IMG/VR virus record: IMGVR_UViG_3300022842_000056
Location: 1-25,662 of that record
Origin: a virus
Length of the DNA: 25,662 nucleotides
Reading direction: 5' to 3' (one strand)
Shown here piece after piece: positions 14,261 through 20,960 of the stretch. The position numbers and the translations under genes were made by a program. The notes under the pieces are model-generated. The model was not told the origin of the DNA and did no database searches. It saw nothing but the letters and a program-made list of their open reading frames with translations. Within the stretch, counting starts at the first letter, position 1. Each line of letters starts with the position of its first letter.

Positions 14261-14901
14261 TATTTTTTTTCTTTAATTTCATAGAACATATCATCGCTGT
14301 CGTCTGTTTTCCAGTCTTTGTTTTCTACGTTCCACGTGGTAGTTTGGACTTTATAGTCTGGCTTAGCGTCACTAGTAGTAAAACTAGGAATGTTCCACAG
14401 AATACGATTATTAGGCTGAGCTGCATAATTACCGTTATCAAGAGCCAATATATGTGCACACTTATGTTCATGAGAAATTTCAGAATGGTCCGTATCCAAC
14501 ACATTAGGTTCTGGGTGAGCCCAATCAATAGTAAATAAATATTCTCCGTGATACATTTTTTTATCTTTGCCAAAAAATTTACCACGTTGTCCATCTAAAA
14601 AAGAATAATTAGTAACAGCAGGATGATAACTAAAACAGTTCCACAACTGTAACTCGTCAACTTGCATATCGGGCACTTTGGTTCTTTGAAGATGTTTTTG
14701 AAAAAAAGCTGAGATAGGCAATCGATAGTAGACCGCACCATTCGGTAGTAAGGCGTGAAACAAGATGGCTCGGGTGGTGATTGATGCAAACCCGAAGACC
14801 ACACACTCCTCACTTTCTCCATGATGACTTTTAAGATCATAAAGATACTCTTTCCTAACGGAACAATACAGTGGTGGTATATTTGAATTAAGATATGCCA
14901 T
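14260..14901 (-). CDS. Conserved marine-phage hypothetical protein (213 aa)
   Basis: The N-terminus MAYLNSNIPPLYCSVRKEYL with YDLKSHHGESEECVVFGFAS (21-40) is a pattern I recognise from many uncultured marine phages, always without a function. Other blocks are LFHALLPNGAVYYRLPISAF, ELQLWNCFSYHPAVTNYSFL, YLFTIDWAHPEPNVLDTDHS and HILALDNGNYAAQPNNRILW. It looks like a compact globular cytoplasmic or virion protein. It lies directly upstream of the endolysin gene and is coupled to it by TAATG, so a role late in infection is possible. Frames within it on the same strand are shadows. Confidence 0.8.
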   Translation of the reverse strand: MAYLNSNIPPLYCSVRKEYLYDLKSHHGESEECVVFGFASITTRAILFHALLPNGAVYYRLPISAFFQKHLQRTKVPDMQVDELQLWNCFSYHPAVTNYSFLDGQRGKFFGKDKKMYHGEYLFTIDWAHPEPNVLDTDHSEISHEHKCAHILALDNGNYAAQPNNRILWNIPSFTTSDAKPDYKVQTTTWNVENKDWKTDDSDDMFYEIKEKK

Positions 14902-14930
14902 AATTTCATAGAGTGTATTAACTTACCACA

Positions 14931-15143
14931 TTAAGTACTAGATGTGAATAAACAATTAAATTTAAAAAATATTTTTTCTTGATTAACTAAAGATTCTTCT
15001 AAAATATTAATAGCTTCAATAGATAATTCATAACCAGCTAAAGCACACTCTTTATGAGTATTATATAATTCAGGGCTTTGTACCCTTTCACCACAAGCAC
15101 CATAAACAACGGAGCAGGCATAAATAACTAACATAAATTTCAT
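14931..15143 (-). CDS. Small secreted or membrane-anchored protein (70 aa)
   Basis: The N-terminus MKFMLVIYACSVVYGACG looks like a short signal sequence. A Cys at 17 after YGA could serve as an imperfect lipobox or a mature Cys. The rest is acidic with Cys at 33 and 64, which could form a disulfide in the periplasm. Similar small exported proteins precede the endolysin in marine phages, and a spanin-like or superinfection-exclusion role is possible but not shown. It overlaps the preceding membrane protein gene by 4 bases (ATGA), and the 213-residue gene begins 29 bases further on. Confidence 0.65.
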   Translation of the reverse strand: MKFMLVIYACSVVYGACGERVQSPELYNTHKECALAGYELSIEAINILEESLVNQEKIFFKFNCLFTSST

Positions 15144-15328
15144 CTATCTGCCAATCTATCCATATGAGAATATATACGACCTATTACCTTGTCCAGAGAC
15201 ATTAACTCTTGTTGCATCATAGCAACGATAGTCTGTAGTTCAATTAAAGTAATAAGCACCCACGTACTTAGGCTCATTAATATAGTGCCCAATAATCCAA
15301 TTAGAATCGTGTTAGTTTTCCTGCTCAT
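15140..15328 (-). CDS. Small membrane protein, holin-like candidate (62 aa)
   Basis: One hydrophobic helix (ILIGLLGTILMSLSTWVLITLI, about residues 8-29) is followed by a helical, coiled-coil-like tail (LQTIVAMMQQELMSLDKVIG) and a polar end. The N-terminus is basic (MSRKTN). This is the plan of single-span small phage membrane proteins, including some pinholins, and it lies three genes before the endolysin. Whether it is the holin cannot be told, since another holin-like protein is encoded at 20574-20960. The start overlaps the stop of the 34-residue gene (TAATG), and its stop overlaps the next start (ATGA). Confidence 0.65.
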   Translation of the reverse strand: MSRKTNTILIGLLGTILMSLSTWVLITLIELQTIVAMMQQELMSLDKVIGRIYSHMDRLADR

Positions 15329-15432
15329 TATTTTTTTTCCTTTTTTTTATTACAAACGTACAACTCTTTCCAAATTTTGTTCTCCATTCTACCAAAAAAA
15401 GTCAAAAGTTTTCTTAAAACCCAGTTTTTCAT
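15328..15432 (-). CDS. Small basic membrane-proximal protein (34 aa)
   Basis: A 34-residue frame starts with ATG at 15432 and stops at 15330-15328, overlapping the start of the 62-residue membrane protein as TAATG. A strong GGGAGGG lies 5 bases upstream. The sequence begins MKNWVLRKLLTFFGRMENKI, an amphipathic, aromatic helix, and ends in a Lys-rich tail. No family is confirmed; similar tiny proteins occur beside membrane proteins in marine phages. The ribosome site and coupling strongly suggest it is translated. Confidence 0.68.
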   Translation of the reverse strand: MKNWVLRKLLTFFGRMENKIWKELYVCNKKKEKK

Positions 15433-15437
15433 AATAA

Positions 15438-15444
15438 CCCTCCC
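15438..15444 (-). promoter_or_regulatory. Strong Shine-Dalgarno site for the 34-residue gene
   Basis: GGGAGGG on the minus strand, 5 bases before the ATG at 15432. It follows an AT-rich gap of about 70 bases (15445-15511) in which I see no convincing promoter or terminator. Confidence 0.7.
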
Positions 15445-15511
15445 TATAAAATATAAGGTAAGTTTAACTCTGTTTTTTGGCTTTATCTACTGGAAGGTAA
15501 TAATAATTAAA

Positions 15512-15994
15512 CTAACATTTCCAACGTTTACGAGCTTGTCTTAATCTTGAGTTGGGGTCTTTTGCTGCTTTGGGAAATTGTTTCATTTGTCCTGCTGATC
15601 TTGCACAATAGGACTTTCGTCTTTTTGAAGCTTTACTTCCCTTTTTAACCTTACCTGTAACTGCTGTTTTTAATTTAGATCCAGGATTTTTTCTTCTATA
15701 AGACATAACACCTGCTTGGGTCATACCTGCACCAGATTTAGTAGATCTAAAATTTTTTTTATTTCTAGAAGGCATCCCTCCTTCTTTTAAAGAAGTGGTC
15801 TTCTTTTCTTTTTTTATTTCTTTATAAACTGGTATGTTTACTTTTTTTTTAGAAACAGGAACACCTTGTTGAAATTGCCTAGCCTGAATAGATAAAGGAC
15901 TGTTTTGAAGCATAGGACCAGCTAAAGCCATTACCCCAGTAGCAGCTTTTAAGACAGCTTTACCTATGCCTCTTTTTTGACAACCGTATTTCAT
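15512..15994 (-). CDS. Highly basic DUF6321-like protein (160 aa)
   Basis: The C-terminal 75 residues carry the blocks AGMTQAGVMSYRRKNPGSKL, KTAVTGKVKKGSKASKRRKS and YCARSAGQMKQFPKAAKDPN, ending RQARKRWKC. This fits the phage DUF6321 domain as I recall it, a short basic module with conserved Cys and Arg/Lys that suggests nucleic-acid binding. The N-terminal part has a Gly/Ala-rich helix (GKAVLKAATGVMALAGPML) that could touch a membrane, and then a Lys-rich linker. The domain occurs alone or fused in phage genomes; its function is unknown. It starts 2 bases after the stop of the 108-residue gene. Confidence 0.75.
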   Translation of the reverse strand: MKYGCQKRGIGKAVLKAATGVMALAGPMLQNSPLSIQARQFQQGVPVSKKKVNIPVYKEIKKEKKTTSLKEGGMPSRNKKNFRSTKSGAGMTQAGVMSYRRKNPGSKLKTAVTGKVKKGSKASKRRKSYCARSAGQMKQFPKAAKDPNSRLRQARKRWKC

Positions 15995-15996
15995 AC

Positions 15997-16323
15997 TTAC
16001 CCGTTAGTAGAAGTAAGATTAGGTCCTGAAAATTTGTCTGTTAATAATGTGTAAGCTTCAATATTTGTTTTTGTTTTAACAAAAATTCCTTTTGGAAATA
16101 AGATACCATCATCTGGAAAAGAAAAATTAATTACATCGCCACTAGGACAGTCTGCAATAAATAAAGTATCTCCAGTATTTGAAGTAGTAGTTAATTCTAA
16201 AAGACCAGCTCCAACACCATCGTTAGCAACAATAATTCCTTTTAGCCTTATTGGCTGTGCAATTACAGCTGTTCCTGTGTTACCTGCCGTAGATCTCGTT
16301 GCTTGTATATCGCCTTTAAACAT
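15997..16323 (-). CDS. Small beta-rich virion-type protein (108 aa)
   Basis: The product is 108 residues with alternating hydrophobic strands: VIAQPIRLKGIIVANDG (20-36), LLELTTTSNTGDTLFIADCP and GILFPKGIFVKTKTNIEAYT. It resembles small beta-sandwich proteins found near capsid genes in marine phages and also the 114-residue protein at 540-884. A decoration or tail accessory role is inferred. A strong AAAGGAG lies 7 bases before the ATG at 16323, and a stable hairpin lies just upstream of that. Confidence 0.72.
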   Translation of the reverse strand: MFKGDIQATRSTAGNTGTAVIAQPIRLKGIIVANDGVGAGLLELTTTSNTGDTLFIADCPSGDVINFSFPDDGILFPKGIFVKTKTNIEAYTLLTDKFSGPNLTSTNG

Positions 16324-16338
16324 AAGTCTCCTTTAGTT

Positions 16339-16358
16339 GTGGCTCCCGAAGGAGCCAC
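16339..16358 (-). other. RNA hairpin with UUCG tetraloop between two virion genes
   Basis: On the minus strand GTGGCTCC-TTCG-GGAGCCAC forms a perfect 8-base-pair stem closed by C(UUCG)G, the most stable RNA tetraloop type. No T-run follows on the minus strand, so it is unlikely to be an intrinsic terminator in that direction. It ends about 15 bases before the ATG at 16323, just before the AAAGGAG ribosome site. It may protect the 3' end of the upstream message or act as a processing barrier. Confidence 0.7.
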
Positions 16359-16371
16359 TAATTTATTATTA

Positions 16372-16650
16372 TTATGATGCTGATATGTTAGCTAATGTGT
16401 CTAATCTTTTCCAGTTTGTACCATCTGAAAAAGCGTATACTGCAGCACCTGCTGCACCATTATCAACATAGATTAAAACAGCGGTGTTACCAACTGCTTC
16501 TAATGAACTAGTTCCATCTGAAACAGTGTTTGCATCAACAACTGTCCAAGTGTTAGTTCCACCTTGTTGAGTGTCGCCTGCATTAGGGTTAGGTCCACCA
16601 ATAAAACCATTTAGTGAAGTTACTGGACCTGTAAAAGTCGTGTTTGCCAT
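16372..16650 (-). CDS. Small virion-associated protein after the capsid gene (92 aa)
   Basis: A 92-residue protein beginning MANTTFTGPVTSLNGFIG. It has a GNTAVLIYVDNGAAGAAVYA strand region and ends with FSDGTNWKRLDTLANISAS. The FSDGTNWxR motif and the TGPVxSxNGF start are common in small phage proteins encoded next to the major capsid gene, probably decoration or head-surface proteins. It is the first gene after the capsid terminator and is probably expressed from the promoter at 16742-16770. An AGGAG lies 10 bases before the ATG. Confidence 0.75.
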   Translation of the reverse strand: MANTTFTGPVTSLNGFIGGPNPNAGDTQQGGTNTWTVVDANTVSDGTSSLEAVGNTAVLIYVDNGAAGAAVYAFSDGTNWKRLDTLANISAS

Positions 16651-16741
16651 TATTATATTCTCCTAGTTTATTTAATACAGTCTCTAGGTCGTCTGCTGAA
16701 CTCAGTCTGTATCAAATATTAAATTTATGTTCAGTGAAAGT

Positions 16742-16770
16742 ATTATACATAAAAAAAGGGGCGATGTGAA
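16742..16770 (-). promoter_or_regulatory. Sigma-70-type promoter overlapping the capsid terminator
   Basis: On the minus strand TTCACA (16770-16765), a 17-base spacer and a perfect TATAAT (16747-16742) give 5/6 and 6/6 matches at optimal spacing. The -35 lies in the loop and 3' stem start of the terminator, and the T-run lies in the spacer. The start site would be near 16735, giving a leader of about 85 bases before the 92-residue gene. It should drive the connector and tail genes after capsid transcription is stopped. Confidence 0.7.
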
Positions 16771-16780
16771 CACCGCCCCT
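16751..16780 (-). terminator. Rho-independent terminator after the major capsid gene
   Basis: On the minus strand a 10-base-pair stem (AGGGGCGGTG / CATCGCCCCT, one G-U pair) with a TTCA loop is followed directly by seven T. It begins 25 bases after the capsid stop. The high GC of the stem against the AT-rich surroundings makes it the clearest terminator in the window. Confidence 0.92.
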
Positions 16781-16804
16781 AATTTGTTATCAATCTAACT
16801 TAGA

Positions 16805-17722
16805 TTAGCTAGTTGGTAAGTTTCCGTTACCAAAGATAGCTCTAGGATCAGACCAGCCGAAGCTGTATCTTTCTCTAGCTTTAAATCTAACGTTACCTGT
16901 ATCGAAGTCACCTTCCATAGCAGTTTTGATTGGACTTCTAACAAAATGCTTCATTCCATTAGGAACATCCGTTAAAATAAAGAAAGAATCAGTATCTGTT
17001 AAGAAGTGATTAATTCTGTATCCTTCAGGGACCATTCCCATAGAAGCTAAAGCATTGATGTCATTGTCAGCTGTTCCTGTTCTTAGAGGAGATTTCATCA
17101 ATCTCTCAGCAGTAAATTGTAATTCTTTTGGAATTATCATTTTTCTGCCTGAAAGAGCAATTTTTAATCCTCTTTCATCTACAAAACCAGCGATATCAAT
17201 CAATGATTGCTCTAGTGATGTTTCATTCAAGTCAGCTGCAGTTGCAAGAACGTTTGAGAAAGTACCACCTGTTGCTAATGGGTGAGCGTTTCCGATTAGG
17301 GATTCGCCGTCTCCACCTGTAACAGTAGTAATTTGCGCATTGTTCAAAACAGAAGCCGCTGTGACTTGTTTTGAGTGTGACATAGATCTTGCTAAAGCTT
17401 TTGTGTATCTTCCTGCAAGTTTGTCATACAAGTTGTCTTCAATCGCTTCTTCAGTTATAGAGAAAGCAAGAGCAACAGTGTTGTGTGTGTATCTAGCAGT
17501 GAAAGTTTCATTTGCTTGATCGAACACAACGCCCGCACCTTCTTGTTTAACTGGAGCACCAGCGAAACCTGATAGCATAACTTCTTCTTCAAACGCTCTG
17601 TCTGAAGATTCTGCCATGAAGATTTCTGTATGCTCATTGTCGTAACGATTGTATTCCAGGCCGAATAGTGCATTCAATCCTGGCTCTAGTTCTTTAACTA
17701 GCTGTGATCGTGATATAGCCAT
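16805..17722 (-). CDS. Major capsid protein, HK97-type fold (305 aa)
   Basis: The sequence matches major head proteins of the Mu gpT-like/HK97-fold group: an N-terminal arm (MAISRSQLVKELEPGLNALF), EEVMLSGFAGAP (46-57), ARYTHNTVALAFSITEEAIE (76-95), DKLAGRYTKALARSMSHSKQ, GNAHPLATGG, GLKIALSGRKMIIPKELQFTAE and a C-terminal FKARERYSFGWSDPRAIFGN. Hundreds of copies would form the head shell, guided by the scaffold-like protein encoded upstream. No protease domain is seen. Strong AGGAG upstream of the ATG, relatively GC-rich codons and a downstream terminator fit high expression. Frames on either strand within it are shadows. Confidence 0.92.
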   Translation of the reverse strand: MAISRSQLVKELEPGLNALFGLEYNRYDNEHTEIFMAESSDRAFEEEVMLSGFAGAPVKQEGAGVVFDQANETFTARYTHNTVALAFSITEEAIEDNLYDKLAGRYTKALARSMSHSKQVTAASVLNNAQITTVTGGDGESLIGNAHPLATGGTFSNVLATAADLNETSLEQSLIDIAGFVDERGLKIALSGRKMIIPKELQFTAERLMKSPLRTGTADNDINALASMGMVPEGYRINHFLTDTDSFFILTDVPNGMKHFVRSPIKTAMEGDFDTGNVRFKARERYSFGWSDPRAIFGNGNLPTS

Positions 17723-17737
17723 TATTTATTTCTCCTA

Positions 17738-18313
17738 TTATAAGCCTGTACCACTTCTATAGAAGTGATTGTTGATTCTAACAAGAATATTAGCGTTAGC
17801 AGAAGCAACGTCTGAGTTTGCTGGATCTTGCGAAATATCAATTGCTTGCACAACAAATGTTCCGTTAGTTCCAGAAACGCTAACGTCAAGTTGCACTTCC
17901 GATATTCCTGTTTTTGTGTTTCCAGTACCAGTGGTTACTGAGTAGTTTTGAAACAGATCCGCTCTTGCGAAAGTCGCATCAGCATCCATCAAAAAAACTG
18001 CATCTGGGTCATCAACAACAAACGCTGTAATATCGTTTGTTGCGACTCCGCCAGGATAGTAGTTTTTCCAAGTCGGCTTTTGAGTTGTAGGATCTGAGTA
18101 AAATACTCCGTTGAATACACCTACTACAGCAGTACTAGTATTAGCAGTTGCTCTTTCAATGTTTCCCCCAGTTACAGGTACAACCAAGTCACCTTGGTAA
18201 ATTGCTGTAGCATAATTGCTAGCAATCGTGTATCTGTTCTGAGCTCCAACCAATGGGGTACCGTCTAGTTTTCTGTACGGTCTTAAACCGAACTTTTCAC
18301 TTACGTTTGCCAT
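17738..18313 (-). CDS. Head-associated structural protein (191 aa)
   Basis: The protein begins MANVSEKFGLRPYRKLDGTP and has YTIASNYATAIYQGDLVVPV (28-47), a central VVGVFNGVFYSDPTTQKPTW block, a DDPDAVFLMDADATF segment and a C-terminal SANANILVRINNHFYRSGTG. I recognise this as a frequent structural protein encoded directly before the capsid gene in podovirus-like phages; it is beta-rich and probably a head decoration or minor head protein. An AGGAG lies 12 bases before the ATG. It has 15 bases to the capsid gene and is likely on the same message. Confidence 0.78.
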   Translation of the reverse strand: MANVSEKFGLRPYRKLDGTPLVGAQNRYTIASNYATAIYQGDLVVPVTGGNIERATANTSTAVVGVFNGVFYSDPTTQKPTWKNYYPGGVATNDITAFVVDDPDAVFLMDADATFARADLFQNYSVTTGTGNTKTGISEVQLDVSVSGTNGTFVVQAIDISQDPANSDVASANANILVRINNHFYRSGTGL

Positions 18314-18383
18314 TTTATTTTTACTCCTATTTTATTGTTAAGTTAAAGCCGACCTTACGTTGGTAGATATAGCCAAAAAAATT

Positions 18384-18854
18384 TTAGCGTTTACGTCCAC
18401 CACCAAAGGTCACTCTGGTCTGCCTATCAATATTGATCGGCATACCTGGGTGCTGTTCCTTCATGAGATCATTTTGTACAGCTGTCATTTGGTCCTGAGT
18501 AATTTTTGAAAAATACTCATTACGCTGTTTTAAAATCTCTTCGGGTATCCTTGCCAGCACAAGGCCTCCAATCCCGATGAACCCCTGATATTGTCCTGTA
18601 GCAATAATAGGGTACTTCATTATTTCAACTGAATCTTTATATTCATCAGCTCTAACAAATTCATAACCTTCTCTTAGTTTCTTTGATACATTTCCTGCAT
18701 CTTGGAAACCAGCTACTTCGGTTCTTATCCATCTATGAATATAACCGTGTGGTGCAGGTGGTGCATCCAAACTCGATGGTAAAGTCCAACTTTTTTTTCT
18801 AGTAGTCTCAATTCTAGAATCGGACTTGCGTGAAGACTTGTCTAGTGTAGTCAT
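18384..18854 (-). CDS. Conserved phage protein before head genes (156 aa)
   Basis: Conserved-looking blocks are HRWIRTEVAGFQDAGNVSKK (40-59), LREGYEFVRADEY, GFIGIGGLVLARIPEEILKQRN, DQMTAVQNDLMKEQHPGMPI and RQTRVTFGGG at the end. This pattern is common in phages between the scaffold and capsid genes. Its function is not established; it may take part in head assembly or scaffold handling. A very strong GAAGGAGG lies upstream of the ATG at 18854, and it begins 1 base after the scaffold-like gene stop. Confidence 0.76.
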   Translation of the reverse strand: MTTLDKSSRKSDSRIETTRKKSWTLPSSLDAPPAPHGYIHRWIRTEVAGFQDAGNVSKKLREGYEFVRADEYKDSVEIMKYPIIATGQYQGFIGIGGLVLARIPEEILKQRNEYFSKITQDQMTAVQNDLMKEQHPGMPINIDRQTRVTFGGGRKR

Positions 18855-18855
18855 A

Positions 18856-19902
18856 TTATCTTTCCTCCTTCACGAATTTAGCATATTCCTCTAGTGGCAC
18901 CCCTAATTTTTTAGCAATAGCCACCTGTGACTTGGTGAGAGTCACGGTTCTGCGTCCACCTTGCCTTCTAGAAACTCCAGCAACAGATTGGACGGGCTTC
19001 TTGTTGCTACTTTCCTCACGGACAGTTTCTTTGGCATTAGCAAACTTAGAAGGAAAATATTCCTTCATTCGTTTATTAATTTCATTATAGTAGTCATCAC
19101 TCTCTGCGTCAAACCCTTGACCTAAAAGCTCATCATGCAGACCCATAGCAGCAGAGGTCAATACTCTATCTTGACCAAACCAACTATTGTCTTGAGCCCA
19201 AGTTCTTGCTCTAGGGCTTATAGGAGCAGTATTTTGAGTGATTGCTTGCTCTGTAGATACTTGTTCTTTAGGTTGAGACTCTATTTCTTTTTGTCTTTTT
19301 TCTTTTTCCGATAAAGAAATTCTTACTTTTTCTTTTTCTACAGCTAATCTAGTTAAACTATCGTTAGCCTCCATTACTTGATCGGTATCCTGAACATCTA
19401 ACGCATCTTTTAACTGTCTTCTTACTTTATCTCTCTCAGCGTCAATTCTAGCGTCATACTGTTTTAAGTATTCCGTATCGCTAGTCTCATACTTCTCAGA
19501 AACATCAGAATATTTTTTTTGAAGACCTTTAGCATACTCAAGTGCAGCTTTTTCTCTTCTTTCTGACTCTCTGTATTTAAAAGTTAATTCTTTAATTCTT
19601 TTTTGAGCATTCTCAGAAACTTTAGAAAGATTATCCTTAGACTCTTCTTTTTTAGTTTCCGTTTCTTGAATAAAATCAACTTCAGGTTGTTCTTTTTTAT
19701 TTTCTTGCTCTATCTCTTTTTTGTCTTCTGTTTTTTCTTTAGATAGAGTAGAAATATCTGTATATCCTAAATCTACATCTTCCTTTTTAATCTCAGAAGC
19801 ATGTTTTTCTTTGTCTGTATCGGTAGTCTCAAAGTTAATGCTTGTTTCTTGAGCATCATCTGTATCAAGATCTACTTCGTTATTATTTGTTTGTTCTTGC
19901 AT
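18856..19902 (-). CDS. Scaffolding-like coiled-coil protein (348 aa)
   Basis: Residues 1-90 are very acidic and disordered. Residues about 90-215 are a long Lys/Glu-rich helix (ENAQKRIKELTFKYRESERR and following heptads). A WAQDNSWFGQDRVLTSAAMG block near 238-257 leads into a DDYYNEINKRMKEYFPSKF helix. The C-terminus is a small basic helical end (TLTKSQVAIAKKLGVPLEEY), which fits the capsid-binding tail of a scaffold protein. The charge pattern, coiled coil and place between co-chaperonin and head genes support scaffolding. An AGGAG lies 6 bases before the ATG. It begins 8 bases after the GroES-like gene. Confidence 0.8.
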   Translation of the reverse strand: MQEQTNNNEVDLDTDDAQETSINFETTDTDKEKHASEIKKEDVDLGYTDISTLSKEKTEDKKEIEQENKKEQPEVDFIQETETKKEESKDNLSKVSENAQKRIKELTFKYRESERREKAALEYAKGLQKKYSDVSEKYETSDTEYLKQYDARIDAERDKVRRQLKDALDVQDTDQVMEANDSLTRLAVEKEKVRISLSEKEKRQKEIESQPKEQVSTEQAITQNTAPISPRARTWAQDNSWFGQDRVLTSAAMGLHDELLGQGFDAESDDYYNEINKRMKEYFPSKFANAKETVREESSNKKPVQSVAGVSRRQGGRRTVTLTKSQVAIAKKLGVPLEEYAKFVKEER

Positions 19903-19910
19903 AGTTTCTC

Positions 19911-20348
19911 CTAGTAGTTATGAATGATATTTTGTGGATCACTGACCGTGCCGATAATTTCATCGTCATTAAGAATCCTTACTTCTCCAAGATCTGTTTT
20001 AAATCTAGATCCAGCGTATCTTCCAAAGATTACCCACTGTCCTTCTTTACACCAAGCTCCTGTGGGAAATTTAGTTTCGTCTTGATAACAAAGAGGTCCC
20101 ATTTTTATTACGAGAGCACATACAGTTGCTATAGACATTCTTTCTTGAGCTTCATCCGATATATGAATTCCACCTTTTGTTTTGGAAGGCGGCATGTAGG
20201 GACGTACTAAAATTCTCCAGCCAGTAGGCTCTGGAACTTTACTAAGCATTTCTGATATGTCATTTGGATCGGTAGGTATAGTTGAATCTTTTTCTTTTTT
20301 AAGACTCGAAACTATCGCTGACCCGTCTGGTTTCACTAAGGTCGTCAT
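19911..20348 (-). CDS. GroES-like co-chaperonin (145 aa)
   Basis: The GroES beta-barrel is visible from residue 43: GWRILVRPY (43-51), a mobile loop about 52-72 with KTKGGIHISDEAQE, TVCALVIKMGP, a PTGAWCKEGQWVIFGRYAGS strand pair (96-114) and VRILNDDEIIGTV (123-135). Residues 1-40 are an extra N-terminal extension. Phage co-chaperonins such as T4 gp31 replace host GroES so that GroEL can fold the large capsid protein; the scaffold and capsid genes follow at once, so the same role is likely. The gene overlaps the upstream 78-residue gene by 50 bases. A shorter start at M34 would keep the barrel. Confidence 0.86.
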   Translation of the reverse strand: MTTLVKPDGSAIVSSLKKEKDSTIPTDPNDISEMLSKVPEPTGWRILVRPYMPPSKTKGGIHISDEAQERMSIATVCALVIKMGPLCYQDETKFPTGAWCKEGQWVIFGRYAGSRFKTDLGEVRILNDDEIIGTVSDPQNIIHNY

Positions 20349-20535
20349 CTTCTATATCCTCATTTTTCAGCAGGTATTGAATCACCTGAAGCAGTTCTTC
20401 TAAAGAACTGAGTTGACCCCTAGAATACTGAAGCTTCTCTATAGTGTCAACACCATGCACGATGTGTTCGGATTTGACCTTAATTAAATTTTTTATTTCG
20501 GATCGTAAACGGTTAACTGTATCTATATCCATCAT
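20299..20535 (-). CDS. Small acidic helical hypothetical protein (78 aa)
   Basis: A 78-residue protein that is nearly all helix: TVNRLRSEIKNLIKVKSEHI (6-25), then GVDTIEKLQYSRGQLSSLEE and LLQVIQYLLKNEDI, ending in an acidic stretch. It could form a short coiled coil. No family is recognised; small proteins like this often precede the co-chaperonin gene in marine phages. The last 50 bases overlap the start of the GroES-like gene in another frame. It starts 38 bases after the holin-like gene. Confidence 0.6.
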   Translation of the reverse strand: MMDIDTVNRLRSEIKNLIKVKSEHIVHGVDTIEKLQYSRGQLSSLEELLQVIQYLLKNEDIEDDDLSETRRVSDSFES

Positions 20536-20573
20536 AGGAAAGTACTAACAAATATCAAAAGTAAAAGATATAG

Positions 20574-20960
20574 TTATTTTTTCTTAGTATTAATAATATC
20601 CGTTGCTTTTATGCCATATACAGCCGCTACCACTGAAATCCAAAGTCCAGTAATCCACCATGGCATAGCCTGTAATTTTTCAAAATAAATATCTAATTTT
20701 TCACCTATCTTCTCGTCTTCTGCAAAGACTGAATAGGCTAATAAAAACAAAGGTGAAGATAAAACTAAAAGTATAAATTCATCTTTCCAGTCTCCTTTTT
20801 GAGACTCAGATACTTGATGCTTGAGCTCTATTTCTCCTCGAGACATTTTCTCTGCGTGCAGTAATCTTGCCTGTGAGATAGCTTGTTTTTCTTTTTGTTT
20901 GTTTTCGTATACCGTGGTCGCCGTTTTGAACGCTGACCCTAAAAGATTCAACCATATCAT
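20574..20960 (-). CDS. Holin-like membrane protein (128 aa)
   Basis: Two clear membrane helices are present: EFILLVLSSPLFLLAYSVFA (about 60-79) and PWWITGLWISVVAAVYGIKA (about 99-118). They are preceded by a basic, helical N-terminal part (MIWLNLLGSAFKTATTVYEN, possibly a third weak membrane segment) and end with a Lys-rich tail. The WWITGLW motif and layout resemble GTA-type three-segment holins, which let an endolysin reach the wall. Its role is inferred, since the endolysin lies 6 kb away. The ATG at 20960 lies inside the end of the homing endonuclease frame, with AAGGA about 13 bases upstream. Confidence 0.72.
   Translation of the reverse strand: MIWLNLLGSAFKTATTVYENKQKEKQAISQARLLHAEKMSRGEIELKHQVSESQKGDWKDEFILLVLSSPLFLLAYSVFAEDEKIGEKLDIYFEKLQAMPWWITGLWISVVAAVYGIKATDIINTKKK

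Noticed and set aside
14325-14909. Two minus-strand frames (14325-14594 and 14595-14909) inside the 213-residue gene
   Set aside because: They lie in one alternative frame of a well-supported gene, have odd composition and no ribosome site; they are shadows.
17055-17673. Several frames on both strands within the major capsid gene
   Set aside because: The capsid reading is beyond doubt and these frames only mirror its codon use.
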